A stretch of DNA of 64,000 nt from Neoechinorhynchus agilis (Eukaryota > Acanthocephala): contig CM121342.1 of assembly GCA_051530055.1 (NCBI GenBank), forward strand, positions 10,230,001 through 10,294,000, given 5' to 3'. Of this stretch, positions 48,611 through 59,429 are shown one piece after another (the first letter of the stretch is position 1; every line of letters begins with the position of its first letter). The notes beneath the pieces are model-generated. The model was not told the DNA's origin. It saw nothing but the letters and a program-made list of their open reading frames with translations, and searched no databases. The position numbers and the translations under genes were made by a program.

Positions 48611-48620
48611 CTTTTATAAA
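48611..48620 (-). promoter_or_regulatory. TATA-like box
   Basis: On the minus strand this reads TTTATAAAAG followed by GG, about 90 bp before the ATG at 48522. The word also reads as TTATAAAG on the plus strand, so direction is uncertain. Confidence 0.3.
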
Positions 48621-49064
48621 GGAAACCGTTGGCCTTTGTCGATTACAATACTTCAACAAAGAGGACAAATGGAACCGATTGCAGGGAGGCGGATTTACGA
48701 TGTAGTCCATTGGGTCATCATGAACAATTTGGTAATCGATTCGGGGTTGTTATTTTCAACAATCGGATTTTACTTGGAAACATGTTTTAGAATAAATCAC
48801 CAGTAAAGCGATTAGCGATCGTTTTAAGTCCATAAATTCGGGAATTTCAACGTACATTTATCAGACTGAATCTTAGTTGGTTTGCGGATGTGCAGGAAAC
48901 TGAGTAGGACCAATATTTTTGAATTTCGCGTCGTGTATTCCATGAAAACGTCGTGATATTGATTTTCTATGATCGCTTTGTGGAATTATAAGATAATTTT
49001 CTGAAACAGTTACGATTGCTTTCCTCAAATCTGATGATCTTTTGGTTTATTTCAATTTACAAAG

Positions 49065-50324
49065 GTTCTTGGATACGGAACTTTTGGTGAAGTATCAAGA
49101 ATAGTTTCTGTTCGTGATTCCAACGCAATGTTCGCATTGAAAACTCTAAACTTGGAGCAGTGTGTGGACCTTCGTTTCCTTTACATGGAATGCTACGCTC
49201 TTCAAATTCTAAAGCATCCTCACATCGTACGTTATTATGGATCTCATTGGGACTTGGTGAACAAAAGAGCCTACATTTTAACAGAATATTGTGCCCTCTC
49301 GGATTTGTTCTACCACATTGGACGGATATCCGGACCAACACGTTCATTGACGGTTATGGACCAAGTTACAAATGGACTGATGCACATTCACAAAATGGGT
49401 TATGCTCATAGGGATCTTAAACCGGAAAACATATTCATGGACACAAGTGGAAACGTTAAGATTGGTGATTTTGGCTTTATTTTCAAAGCGGTAGACAAAA
49501 AAGGTAGGAAGATACATACGACTTCGCCATGTGGGTCAGATTCGTATATGGCGCCTGAAGTATTCCACGGAGATCTTTATCAGCCTCAAATGGCCGATAT
49601 GTGGTCGCTGGGTGTTGTATGGATGGTCATTTACCTCGGTGATGGACTTTGGGAGAAACCAAGTGCTCAAGTACCTTTATACCAACAATGGGTGAACAAT
49701 TCAAAGAATACACCTTGGGATAATGTCGATAAATTGATTCTTCAGACTTTAAGGTCATTGATGAATATTGAACCTGAAAGGAGGCCAACTTCCTATCAGC
49801 TTCAAAAGAGAATTACGTTTTTGAAACAAAAGATTCTTGGACCTGGAGACGGGTATGAATGTACTCAAGTAAGTTCCCAGCAGGCCGAAATCGAAGAAAG
49901 TGAATTTGATGACTGGACACTGTCGAAATGGCACCGTACTTCGTTTTCTCAACCCGCAAGGCTAGCCGATTTATCATTTAGTCAACCTTGTTCCCAACCG
50001 CAACAACAACCAAATACAATCAACAAACGAATGTTCAGAATGACTCGTTTCTATGTGGACACTCCGCTGGTGAGATCTGCCTGTTCTTATATCCAGGAAG
50101 TTTTAGCACGATCGAAACTGGAATTCAAGCAGGAATCTGAAAGCGATTTTACAATTAAACAAGGAAATGTTCAACTTAGAATTGAAGTTGTGCAGCTCTG
50201 TAAGGAAGGATGTTCAAAATACTACTGTCTTGTGGATATAAGACGACTTAAAGGAGATGGATTCCATTTTCAAAAAATATACAATCACATAAACATGTCA
50301 ATTAATTCGGGATTTTGTCTCTAA
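49065..50324 (+). CDS. CHEK1: Checkpoint kinase CHK1
   Basis: A Ser/Thr kinase of the DNA-damage and replication checkpoint. The visible exon starts at an acceptor (TTACAAAG, 49064) and gives 419 codons. It has the Gly loop (VLGYGTFGEV), the VAIK-type Lys (FALK), HRDLKPEN, DFG and MAPE. Counted from the Met at 49128, HRD is at residues 94-96 and DFG at 114-116. The CHK1 identity rests on the C-terminal half: a LSFSQPC motif like the SFSQP of CHK1, then KRMFRMTRFY, then a KA1-type autoinhibitory domain ending VDIRRLKGDGFHFQKIY. The linker is shorter than in vertebrates. The first exon is not certain. A candidate ATG at 48969 (MIALWNYK) aligns with the CHK1 N-terminus but has no GT donor. Confidence 0.92.
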   Translation, partial: VLGYGTFGEVSRIVSVRDSNAMFALKTLNLEQCVDLRFLYMECYALQILKHPHIVRYYGSHWDLVNKRAYILTEYCALSDLFYHIGRISGPTRSLTVMDQVTNGLMHIHKMGYAHRDLKPENIFMDTSGNVKIGDFGFIFKAVDKKGRKIHTTSPCGSDSYMAPEVFHGDLYQPQMADMWSLGVVWMVIYLGDGLWEKPSAQVPLYQQWVNNSKNTPWDNVDKLILQTLRSLMNIEPERRPTSYQLQKRITFLKQKILGPGDGYECTQVSSQQAEIEESEFDDWTLSKWHRTSFSQPARLADLSFSQPCSQPQQQPNTINKRMFRMTRFYVDTPLVRSACSYIQEVLARSKLEFKQESESDFTIKQGNVQLRIEVVQLCKEGCSKYYCLVDIRRLKGDGFHFQKIYNHINMSINSGFCL

Positions 50325-50375
50325 CTAATTAATTGCACTGAGATAAAGTCGACATTCGAAAAAAGTTTTACAGAC

Positions 50376-50789
50376 ATGTACATCCCAGTTGCCGATATGA
50401 GTGTTTTTGAAGGTAAGGGAGATACCCAACATTGTCAAAAGGCGGATGGAGAGTGGAATTCTGATGTCTGGTTGGATATTGAGTTATTCGTAGATCCACC
50501 TCTGCCTGATCCAGAATGCCCCGAAGCCGCAGCTCGTGGATTCAAGCGTCCCAGTGAATTGAATAACCAAAGTCACCCCGCAGATCTTCACTTTGTTACT
50601 AATACAGGCAACGATTTGGATCAGAATGATGACATTAGAGCTCCGAGAGCTATCTACGATCGAGGAGTAAAAGAAGTGGTCGAAAGTCGTAAGAAAGCTA
50701 AGCCAGTGGAAAATAGAAAAGTGAAGAACGTGACGGCTAACGGTAGAGTGAATAAACCAAAAAGACGTACCGTAAAGAAAAAGAAATGA
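50376..50789 (+). CDS. Small basic-tailed protein, unrecognised
   Basis: The frame has 137 codons and starts three bases after an acceptor-like TTTTACAG. It may be a terminal exon of a longer gene or a gene of its own. It begins 52 bp after the CHEK1 stop on the same strand. The N-terminal half is acidic and Pro-rich (WLDIELFVDPPLPDPECPE). The second half is strongly basic and ends in KPKRRTVKKKK, which looks like a nuclear localisation signal. No domain was recognised. Its composition is unlike a chance frame. Confidence 0.5.
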   Translation: MYIPVADMSVFEGKGDTQHCQKADGEWNSDVWLDIELFVDPPLPDPECPEAAARGFKRPSELNNQSHPADLHFVTNTGNDLDQNDDIRAPRAIYDRGVKEVVESRKKAKPVENRKVKNVTANGRVNKPKRRTVKKKK

Positions 50790-50949
50790 TTTATATGTAG
50801 AGGTGTGGGATTTTTAGTGAACAAATAACGAAATCGAGCATTAGACCATTTCGTAAAAGTTGCACAGTACCTTTCATATTTTCGCGATAGATCAACGGCA
50901 GTTATCGCGATCTTAAAATGTTGGTATTGTTGTTGCACATTTAACCGTA

Positions 50950-51502
50950 TACATTAAAATGTGCGTTTTTTCACTCGCGAATAAATACATTATGCACGAA
51001 CGGATACGTACATTCAATTGTATACGAAAAAATGTGCGTTTTTTCACTCGCGAATAAACACATTATGCACGAACGGATACGTACATTCAATTGTATACGA
51101 AAAAATGTGCCTCTTCACTCGCGTTTGAAAAAGTATGCACAAACGAATACGTGCATTCGATTGTATGCGCAAAAATGTTCCTCTTTTCACTCGCGTTTGA
51201 AAAAGTATGCACAAACGAATACATACAATCGTTTGTATGCGCAAAAATGCGCCTCTTTTCAGTCGCGTTTTAAAAAATACTCACGAACGAATACGTGGAT
51301 TTGTTTGTATGCGCAAAAATGTTCCTCTTTTCACTCGCGTCTTAAAAAGTATACACGAACCAATACATATTTTCGTTTGCGACCGCAGAAATGTTTGTTT
51401 TCGCACTGTCGCTTTAAAAAGTATGCACGAACAAATACATGGTTTTGTTTGTATGCGTCCATGTGTTCCTTTTCGGACTGGAGTATAAAACCGTACGCGT
51501 GA
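50950..51502. repeat. 72-bp minisatellite, about 7.5 copies
   Basis: Units of 72-73 bp (the landmark aaaaatgtg/aaaaatgttc recurs near 50955, 51028, 51101, 51171, 51243, 51315, 51387 and 51459) lie between the 3' ends of the small basic gene (+) and MICU1 (-). The left copies are nearly identical and the right ones are divergent. Because 72 is divisible by three, the frame stays open and gives a 24-residue repeat, but open frames exist on both strands, so coding is doubtful. Confidence 0.9.
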
Positions 51503-51602
51503 ACCAATGAGTGTGTACGCTCGTGTGTATTTGTGATGGATATGTGTGCATGTGAATCATTACTTTAACGCTGACATAGCTAGTATTTATTGCCACTAAA
51601 AT

Positions 51603-53339
51603 TTACTCTTCATCATAGATATTCTTCATACTTTTGAGGATATAACTTGGTAGTGCCCTCAATAAGGCAATGAGGCTTGCCAAATCTCCTCGGGGTCGTC
51701 CACTTCCTCTATTCGAGAATCTTTTAAGTTCTCTAAAGAATTCACTTTCACTTAGATATCCGTCACCGTTCACATCAAACATGGCGAATAATGAGTTGAC
51801 AATGGTGTCGGACAAATGAACATCTGCAAGATCCAGAGCTATTCGCTTAAGAAGCCGTTTATCGAGGCCATGATCACTCCCACGTGACCCGAGTTGTTTG
51901 CTTGCATAAAGAAAGAAAAATCTCTTTGCGTCAGGTATCTTATCTAAGAATTGAGTAAAGTCTCTGTACTCTTTAAACGATATTCGTGAGTTTATTCCAT
52001 TTGCTCTTATTTGTTCACGAGCACTTTCTTTCATTTGCTTTCGGCGTCGATCTGATCGGAATATATAGGTCGATAAAAGTCTACAGAACGCGTTTGGTGT
52101 GAGTGATGGCTCAGCGTTTTCAACATCGTCAGTGGCGAGCGTTGCGTGTCGCATGAAGGCGATCCAATTTAGTTCATCATGTAGCTGATTAAAGAACGCT
52201 AGAAACTCATCGAGAGTCAGGATACCTTTAAAGTTGGGAAAAAATACATATTGGAGACTACCATGAACGTAAAGAGAAGCCAGAGGATTGTCTGTATTCA
52301 CATAATCCGTTTTTTCTGAATGTATGGAACCTGCCGTCTTTTTGGTTAAAATTAATCTCATCTTTGCATACTCATGAGGTTCAATACTGCCATTGTCGTC
52401 TACATCACCGATTCTCATATTCTTTGACATTCCAACGAGTATCTGTGATTTTCGTCAATCATACGAAAAACGTAACGAAGTTGCTCGATTGGAATGGTCA
52501 ATGTTGTCGCTAGGAATACGAAATCTGCGTAGGACAATAGGCCTCCTTCTACAAAACGGTCAAATACACTTTTAGGTGGAAACAGACTGTCACGTTCTTC
52601 AAGTTGGCGCCAGTTTTGTTTAGATGGATCGAACCGCTTAAAACGGTCAAGGTCTGTGTGAGTGGCTTTTTACCGAGAGCAACATTATTATTTTGGTCTT
52701 AGAAAACAAGCCCAATGTAATTATCGGACATAAATGCAAAATTTAAAAGTCACTCATTTTTAAGCCTTCCGGTTGCGGTATATCGGGAGTAAGCGCCCTA
52801 ATGAAATCTGATCGAGTCATCAATATTCTATCCGGGCACTGTTTGTGGTCAGAATTTGTCCGGAGGGTAGCAAAATATCGGAAGACTTTATCATGGGTTG
52901 AGAAGTTCCTAATGCGGTTCTCATAGGAGATGATTTTCCGCTGTCTGAAAGTTGGTCGAGGCCGTGTTAAATCGTCTTCATTAAGCACTTGCATGTGGTC
53001 GAATCCATCTTCAAGGTCTTCCCCGATATCTTCTTCGTGTCTTTCCTCAATCTCCGTTTCCTTCAGACCGTTACAAGCGTAGACCCAGCTTCTCAGATTA
53101 AATCCTTGGCGATAATATTTGTAAAAGACGCATGCGCTTAGAATAAGTGCTCCAACCTTGTGGAGATGATAAAACCAAGGTTTCGATATCTTTTGGTGAG
53201 CAAAATTTTCGTAACTATGCGCAAATCGAGTGAATCTTCTGCACAGGTAACGCGGATCATTGAACGGGATGGTCGTTGGCGATATTGAACCTAGCAATCG
53301 ATTATGTTTGAGAATCAACAATGAGTTTCGAAACGGCAT
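51603..53339 (-). CDS. MICU1: Mitochondrial calcium uptake regulator, MICU1 type
   Basis: An EF-hand regulator of the mitochondrial calcium uniporter, in the intermembrane space. Three exons: 52754-53339, 52472-52653 and 51603-52421. The introns are 100 and 50 bp with GT-AG borders, and the joined frame gives 528 residues without a break. After a basic N-terminus there is one membrane segment (GALILSACVFYKYY, about residues 50-63). It is followed by the family motif YENRIRNFSTHDKVFRYFATL and FIRALTPDIPQPEGL. Exon 2 supplies the linker with DRFVEGGLLSYADFVFLATTL. Both canonical EF hands are intact: DVDDNGSIEPHE and DVNGDGYLSESE, each with acidic or Asn ligands at positions 1, 3 and 5 and Glu at 12. 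MICU2 or MICU3 cannot be fully excluded. Confidence 0.92.
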
Positions 53340-55140
53340 TTTAGATGTGCATTCAATCTGACGTTATATCTATGGTGAGAGAACGACTGGACATTTGATA
53401 GGGTAGAAACTTAAGAAGTAAATGTAGTTAAAGCACAATTAAAAAGACGTATTCAATGGGGAATGTTGTATTACCTATTTGTTACATTCGATCACAAATA
53501 CAAACTAGATAATGCTTTTAAACAGATGAAAACTTGAACCTTATTCAGATTCCAAATTTGCATGCTTTGATAATTCTATGAAAAAATGTGGCAATATTTA
53601 AGTGGGCAAATATTTTCACTAACCTTTTACCCGCATGCTTTAGAAACATCTATGGCTTTAGATCTGTAACTTGAGACTTCGTTACGAACATTAAAGCAGA
53701 TTTCGGAGCTAGATTTTGCACGAATTTTCCCCGGCGACTAAAGAATGTTATGTCGCCATATACAATGCAAACAAGCATTCGGTATGTGTTTCTTCAAAAC
53801 AGAATCAAGGATAAGTTTAACATGTTGACTTTACATTCATCAAATTGTCTTCATTTGACAACTAAATTAGAATTTCGCCCAATGAGATCTGAAACACTAA
53901 TCAGTTACTGATCTGTTGCAAAGATACAAATAATTTTAGAAATTGATTTGTAAAGAGGATAACCAATATTCTGTTTTAAATAAACAAGGAATTTATTTTA
54001 CTACATTCTGACATCGATTAACTTTTACGATTAATTGTATGCATTTTTTTAGGAATTTTATTGAAAGTTTATGCAGCAAGGAAAACTACGAGCTCAAAAA
54101 GTGTCTCATGTGAGTTACGTTATTTTGAATTTTTTGGTGGGTTTGCGTCTATATGATTGAGTGCAAAAGACGTCCTACGCATTTTTTTATTATAAAATTT
54201 AAAGTCGCAAATCAAAGTCGAAATATTTGAGTTACATTCTTGCAACACCGAAGACGAAATAGTCAGATAAGGAAAAATAATTTAGAAAACCGGCAAACAA
54301 TTCTAAAGAAGTCCAACGTAAGGACGAAATATTAAATTAAAATTGAATTATTTTTCTTTACTTCGCCTTGATAACATATTTCCGTTCTCAAAGACATGAA
54401 TTTTATGCGCATAAACGTTGAATGAGATATCCTAAATTAGTTCCTTGAGAAGTGAAAACGGCGAGATTAATGAAGTGCACTCATGGAAAAATTTGAAAAT
54501 CTATATGACTAATCAGACTGAATAATTCAAAGTTAATGATTTATTAAGAAATGTTATTCATCTCACTTGAATGCTTTTGTCTGACGAGACGCCTCGAGTT
54601 TCTTAGTATCAATAAAAGAAGTGAATTTGATCAACATTTTCGAATACGAAAACATATCGACGCGTTTCTCTTCAATTGATTTTACGGTCAGAATTAAAGT
54701 CGTAAATTTATGCTAAAAAAGAGTACGTAAGTAAACAATTCTTGATTTTGAAGAACGGTAGTGCGTTATTTGTGGAACTGTTTAGAAACCTTGACTAAGA
54801 ATAATCCAATATAGATCACTTTTTCGACATGCAAAAACCATCTCATGAATATTCGAGGACTGGAATGCAATTATATCAGAACCACGCTTCAGCTGTCTTA
54901 TCGTTTTGTGGGAAACACCCTTTTGCCTACTTTGTTCGTCACCTATAAGGAAAGATCCTTGTAACTCGTTTTGACACGATAATGCGATCATTCCGATGCG
55001 CGGCCATTATCGGTAACTAAGTCAAGTGGTCGACTATTTAACAAAAAATATTAACACAATTTTTGTTCCAGCGACTAACGAACATATTTTAAATGTGTTT
55101 ATAAAGCGGAAAGTTTAAAAGAATTTATTACGTCTGATAT
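53340..55140. other. Long AT-rich intergenic stretch
   Basis: About 1.8 kb upstream of MICU1 with no supported gene, tandem repeat or recognised element. MICU1 promoter sequences should lie at its left end. Confidence 0.5.
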
Positions 55141-55144
55141 TTCA

Positions 55145-55296
55145 TAGGCACAATAATGTACGCGTTCTGATCAAGGTTGCTTGTAAGTTTTTAAATATGT
55201 GAGTAAAAAAACTTACAAGCAACATTGACAGAATGCGCACAAGATTGTGTGGTCGAAATATCGAATTTAATAATACTCCTTTAATTTCTAACCGCC
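55145..55296. repeat. Dispersed repeat with short inverted arms
   Basis: The word gttgcttgtaagttttt (about 55168) is matched in reverse by aaaaacttacaagcaac (about 55208). The right part (tacaagcaac, then aagattgtg, then cgaaatatcg) is related to copies at 11100 and 59735. It looks like another miniature foldback, but the hairpin motif is less like a hammerhead because CTGANGA is not kept. Confidence 0.5.
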
Positions 55297-55429
55297 GTAT
55301 AAAAACTTGAACGATTCAATCTTCAAACATATTATAAATGTTGAAGGATAGAAGTTTTACTTAGCAATCAAAGGTGACATAAAAATGTCGATATGCAAGG
55401 CACCGGGCGATATGATTGGAATTATTGTT

Positions 55430-55602
55430 TAGAACTCTTCACCCGCGGTAAAGGATTATTTATTAAAGACGTTCTGCCAACCTCGTCGGGTTCACTATCT
55501 GAATTTTAGAACTGATGATGAACCCGACGAAGTTCCAGGAACGTCTTCAATAAATAATCCTTTACCGTGAGTGAAGACTTATAAACAATAATTCCAAAGG
55601 TG
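55430..55602. mobile_element. Foldback element, subfamily shared with the TIMM23 intron copy
   Basis: Inverted arms of about 80 bp: left ggaattattgtttagaac (55430) through gacgttctgccaacctcgt; right acgaagttccaggaacgtc through ataaacaataattcc (55597). The core between the arms contains CTGATGA followed by a GAACCC stem. The same ends and the same core recur in the element inside the TIMM23 intron. It is non-coding. Confidence 0.7.
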
Positions 55603-56125
55603 ACATGGATTTCCTTTACTGATTAAATTAGGATCATCTTACAAATCGCCTTGAATTTGACCACAAAATGATTTCAATGATGTCCTGTATCTAAAATATG
55701 AAATTTGTTTTAAAAAAACGAGTTTTCACGATTATTTAAATCTTTATTTAGCTTAAGGACCACAATAAAATTGAAAATTAAGAAGAGTTATTTTAAGTGA
55801 GAAAATGGAAATTAGCGAAGAACTATAGCAGTGCAAAAAATGCCCACGATTTTTAAAGCAAATTTTTACAAATGAGCTTTTAACAAATTGTTATTTAGAT
55901 TGCTTGTCGAAACCCGATTGAGATCATTAAAGTCGAATGAATATTCTTTTTTAATGCGATCCCTCTTCTCGGGTGTTCATAGGTGACCAAAATAATGACA
56001 AATCTAACCACCCGAATGTAATCTTCAATAAGAGTTTTTAATAACCTATTGCCAAATTTAAATGTAATTAAATCTATTTTTGAAGACTGGCCAGCCGGCA
56101 ACTTTTATTAAGTATCTATATGTGG
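55603..56125. other. Non-coding AT-rich DNA
   Basis: No gene, tandem repeat or element end was recognised. Confidence 0.4.
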
Positions 56126-56170
56126 CCTCACGGCTTATAATTTTCCTTGGGCCACACAGCCCACCGATCT

Positions 56171-56400
56171 GGTTCAGGGAAGCGTAAAAAATCACTCAAT
56201 ATCCCTCTGAACCAGAAGGTCATGAGTTTGTACATCCTGTGGATCCTCAGATACCTCCCGAGGAGGCGAGACTCATCAGTCGTCCCCATTGGTTGTGCGT
56301 CATTGGCGGTAACGGATTCAAACCAGTCCGGAGGAATGTACAAACTCATGACCGTGTGGTTCAGCAGAGTATTAAGTCATTTTATGTGCTTCCCAAAACC
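56171..56400. repeat. Inverted repeat with related open frames on both arms
   Basis: Left arm 56171-56236 and right arm 56334-56400 are inverted copies (about three-quarters identical by eye), joined by a GC-richer spacer. Read outwards, both arms encode the same short stretch: MYKLMTFWFRGILSDF on the minus strand and MYKLMTVWFSRVLSHF on the plus strand. It may be a foldback element or an inverted duplication of an unknown sequence. Confidence 0.6.
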
Positions 56401-56831
56401 ACAGCCGCGCCAAAGGCCGCACATGGACACTTAAATCTACTCAAATATCTTGATTGGATAAAAGAGAATGTTCAATTGAAAGGAACTGGAACCCATTTTT
56501 AATTTTCATAAACACGAACCTTTAGCAACGACGGGCGTCTAAAATTTTAATGAAACGGATCACTTTTTATTATCTCTAAAGTTCAAAAGAAAATGTCCAA
56601 CGAGTACAATGATCGCGTGACGTCTTACAACGAAAGTCTAACTAAACATTATCTTCAGTTTTGCGAAATCTTGTAAAAATTAAAGAAAGATTAACTTCTC
56701 ACCAGGTTTCCGGTATTTTGTTGGAGGCACAAAGACTAAATGTGGCAACGATCTCGAATTTCGGGCACTAACGGGATAGATTTTTTTCCCATATAAAACG
56801 CATTTTATTTTTCTTTAGTTTTCTCATCCCC

Positions 56832-57117
56832 AGATTTAAATTCACTAATTTACTTCCGATATTTCACGTTGGAATGCTTCCTCAGTTTTAGCAAATCATG
56901 CGGTAAATTGTGGACATCAAATTGATTTTGATGGCGTCAATGTGTGATAATGGAAGCCATCGATTCAATCGATTTAAGGTAATAAAGCGAACATATTAGT
57001 TTAAAATTGTCAAATTTAAAAGGCATAGGTTTGGCATTTTAAATAAATCTAAGATCGACGATAATTTCGGGATTATCCAACGTGAAATACCTGAAATTAG
57101 TGAACTCAAATTCGAAG
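56832..57117. mobile_element. Foldback Penelope-like relic
   Basis: Ends at about 56832-56872 (attcactaattt, then gatatttcacgttgga) are matched in inverse orientation at about 57078-57117 (tccaacgtgaaatac, then attagtgaactc). Between them, CGHQIDFDGV is encoded near 56920, matching the GHEINFDGI stretch of the GIY-YIG reading frame at 25.7 kb. This is a short, decayed Penelope-like copy of another subfamily. A fragment of the same end lies at about 39246. Confidence 0.6.
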
Positions 57118-57281
57118 AACAAGAAAGTCTCTTTTCCTTCGTCATAGACAATAATCCAAGACACATTTTATTGAGATGTTTCAATAAAGTATGTTTAATC
57201 CAGGGGATTATGATGGTCGCATCTAAAAACTCCTATTTTTCTCTAAATGATTAAAATCGAATTAACTACTTCCCAATTTAG

Positions 57282-59112
57282 ATGTGCACTCCTCTTTCAT
57301 TTATTAATGAATTCGTTCAATGCGCCGGAGATCATCATAAAGTTCAAGCTCATAGCTCAATCACTCAATATTTTACTCAGAATTATCCGGACACATTGTC
57401 CCCCGATGATGTTAGCCCGGAACATGGGACGATCTTTCATCTACTCACAATTTACGTTTGTAGTCTTAAGCAAACTAACCAAATTCTCGATTGGTTTCAT
57501 GAGTATACGCGCTCGAATAACTCTCCTGAACCTTTTCAATGTTTAACACTCCAAGCAGCGTTCAATGATGTCGTGAGAGAATGTGCTATACAATGTAGAT
57601 CGAACAGTGATAAAAAGCGTTTATTGGCGGACATATTAAGTCTATGGAAACTATGGCCTTCAAAAACAATCACCAGCATGTTTTCAGTGGTCGCTCAATT
57701 CACTTATGAACTGCATTCGGCTTTAGGAACCCGTATGGTTCATGAACACGTTAACGGCTTACCTTTCAATGATTTGGAAATGGATTCTTTGGATATTCTG
57801 CGATTTGCTTTTTACATGTCACGCGGCCTATTCGAGTTAGCCAATGGTGGTCTTATTGACTTTCTAAGCCTTTAAAGTTTATCATTTTAAACCGCTCGAG
57901 CAATTCACTAGGCAATGATTTTAACAATTAACTAAATGCTCAAAAGCTTTTAGAATTTTCCACGAAAAGGACGAAGGTCGAAAGCTAAATACGTTAGTTT
58001 CTTAAGATTTCCCTCGCGAATTATCGAAACGATACTGGAAAAATATGCGTTGCGCGTTAATTCCCTTAATGCAATTTGAAGAATTGTTGACTATGCTTTC
58101 AGGGACCAAAGTTTGTTCGGCGAAATACGTCGGTGTCTTTACTGACAATAATCTCTTAGTGGAATTATTTGATTTCAAAAGATTTCATATTCGATAGTAC
58201 TTAGTGCGCAATACTTACCACACACCAGATCTTGGTTCAAAATCGTCCATCTGTCCTGTAATGAAGCTTTTACATCCTTTCCGAGGCTTTATTTTAGTAT
58301 CGCGAACGGAATGAATCGGGTTTTTAGGGTTTCCAATCTTTGTTTCTCTTGTCAGCAAATCGTACCTCACCACAAACCAAATCCTGGTTCAAAATCGTCC
58401 GTCTGTCCAGTTGTAAGCCTCTCCATCCTTTCTGAGGTTTCATTTTGTGGATCTCGAGCAGGAGAAATCCGATTGAGGGTAATTTAGTAGCCGCCTCTTG
58501 ACAGTTCAAATCTCCACTGTTCGACTCAGTGTCGAGGAGTCGAACCGCGGTCTCCCGCGTGACACTGCGGCGATTAAAACCTTTGTGTATCTTCTGTAAA
58601 TAATATTTTAATGATTAATTGCTTTTTTTTGAAGACCTTACAAAGATTCCGTCATCTATTGGACTCCCCACAGCAATATGACCGAGTTACTCAATATAAA
58701 TTCGAAAAGACCACCATTGAAAGAAAAATTTGAGCAAGCGCTGCCCTACATGGAGCTGTTTCTCGAAATAGACATTTGTGATCTGAATCCTAAACACATG
58801 GATGACATTGCTCTAATCTACACTTTGTATTTGATTGCAATCATCGTGACCACTAATCCTCCAATAGAATATAATCCAAAGAAAGACAAAATCCAAGCGC
58901 TTAAAGGCCGTCTTCGGGAATCCACAGTAAAAACGATTCTATCTTCAAATGTTCAGTTAACACATCTAACAGACTTCGTGAAACCTTTGGCATCACAAAA
59001 TTACCCTTTGGTTCAACGAGCTATCGAGTCCCACAGCGATATGTTTAAATTGAGAGAGGTGTGTTACTTCATTTTAGAGACCTTAAAATTCGGAACACAT
59101 CTTTCTTTTTAA
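57282..59112 (+). CDS. Unrecognised helical protein
   Basis: Two exons, 57282-57846 and 58646-59112, join through a GT-AG intron of 799 bp in matching phase and give 343 codons. The start is the ATG right after an acceptor-like AATTTAG, so earlier exons may exist. The product is Leu-rich and helical throughout (ILSLWKLWPSKTITSMFSVV, DSLDILRFAFYMSRGLFELA, EKFEQALPYMELFLEIDI), like HEAT/ARM or MIF4G-type scaffolds, but no family was recognised. Another frame on the same strand, 59135-59473, may be a further exon or tail. It overlaps the 3' end of TIMM23, and no clean splice joins it. Confidence 0.6.
58204..58480. repeat. Tandem duplication of about 150 bp inside an intron
   Basis: Copies at about 58208-58325 and 58355-58475 share tggttcaaaatcgtcc, atcctttc and tctgtcc. 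On the minus strand each copy ends in a donor-like GGTAAG or GGTGAG word and is open in a short frame. No function was recognised. Confidence 0.65.
58520..58580 (-). tRNA. tRNA-Asp(GTC)-like relic
   Basis: On the minus strand the sequence contains CCGC, a loop with GTCAC, then GCGGGAGACCGCGGTTCGACT, close to the anticodon arm through T-arm of animal tRNA-Asp (GTCACGCGGGAGACC, then GTTCGA). The outer CAGTGTC and GACACTG could pair. The anticodon loop is one base too long and the acceptor 5' strand and D-arm are not recognisable. It is probably a relic or a tRNA-derived repeat head, not a working tRNA. Confidence 0.4.
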
Positions 59113-59429
59113 AATTCTGAATATTTATGAATTCATGAGCGAAAGGTTTGTTTGTGTAATGATGTGGCACGAGTTGGACACAATATCCTGTGCTTTCAAT
59201 CGAATTCCGAAACGACCAGAAACGAGTAGTAAGCTCGTGAATGAGACCATTAAAAGAATAAACGAGTTAATGACAAGTATTGGATGGGATGCACGGCCGC
59301 CAATGCACCTCGTTCCTCTAAAAGTTAAAGTGAAAGATGGAATTATAAACTTTGAAAGAAATCGAATGCAATTATGCGATAAAGTGCTCATGTCAACAAT
59401 AACGAGCGTTAATAAAGTTTCTCTATATT

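Noticed and set aside
48432-48806. 124-codon plus-strand frame before CHEK1
   Set aside because: No recognisable domain, and it lies opposite a frame with better start context and a TATA-like box.
51032-51502. Repeat protein encoded by the minisatellite
   Set aside because: Frames on both strands are open because the period is divisible by three; there is no start context, domain or neighbouring exon to support it.
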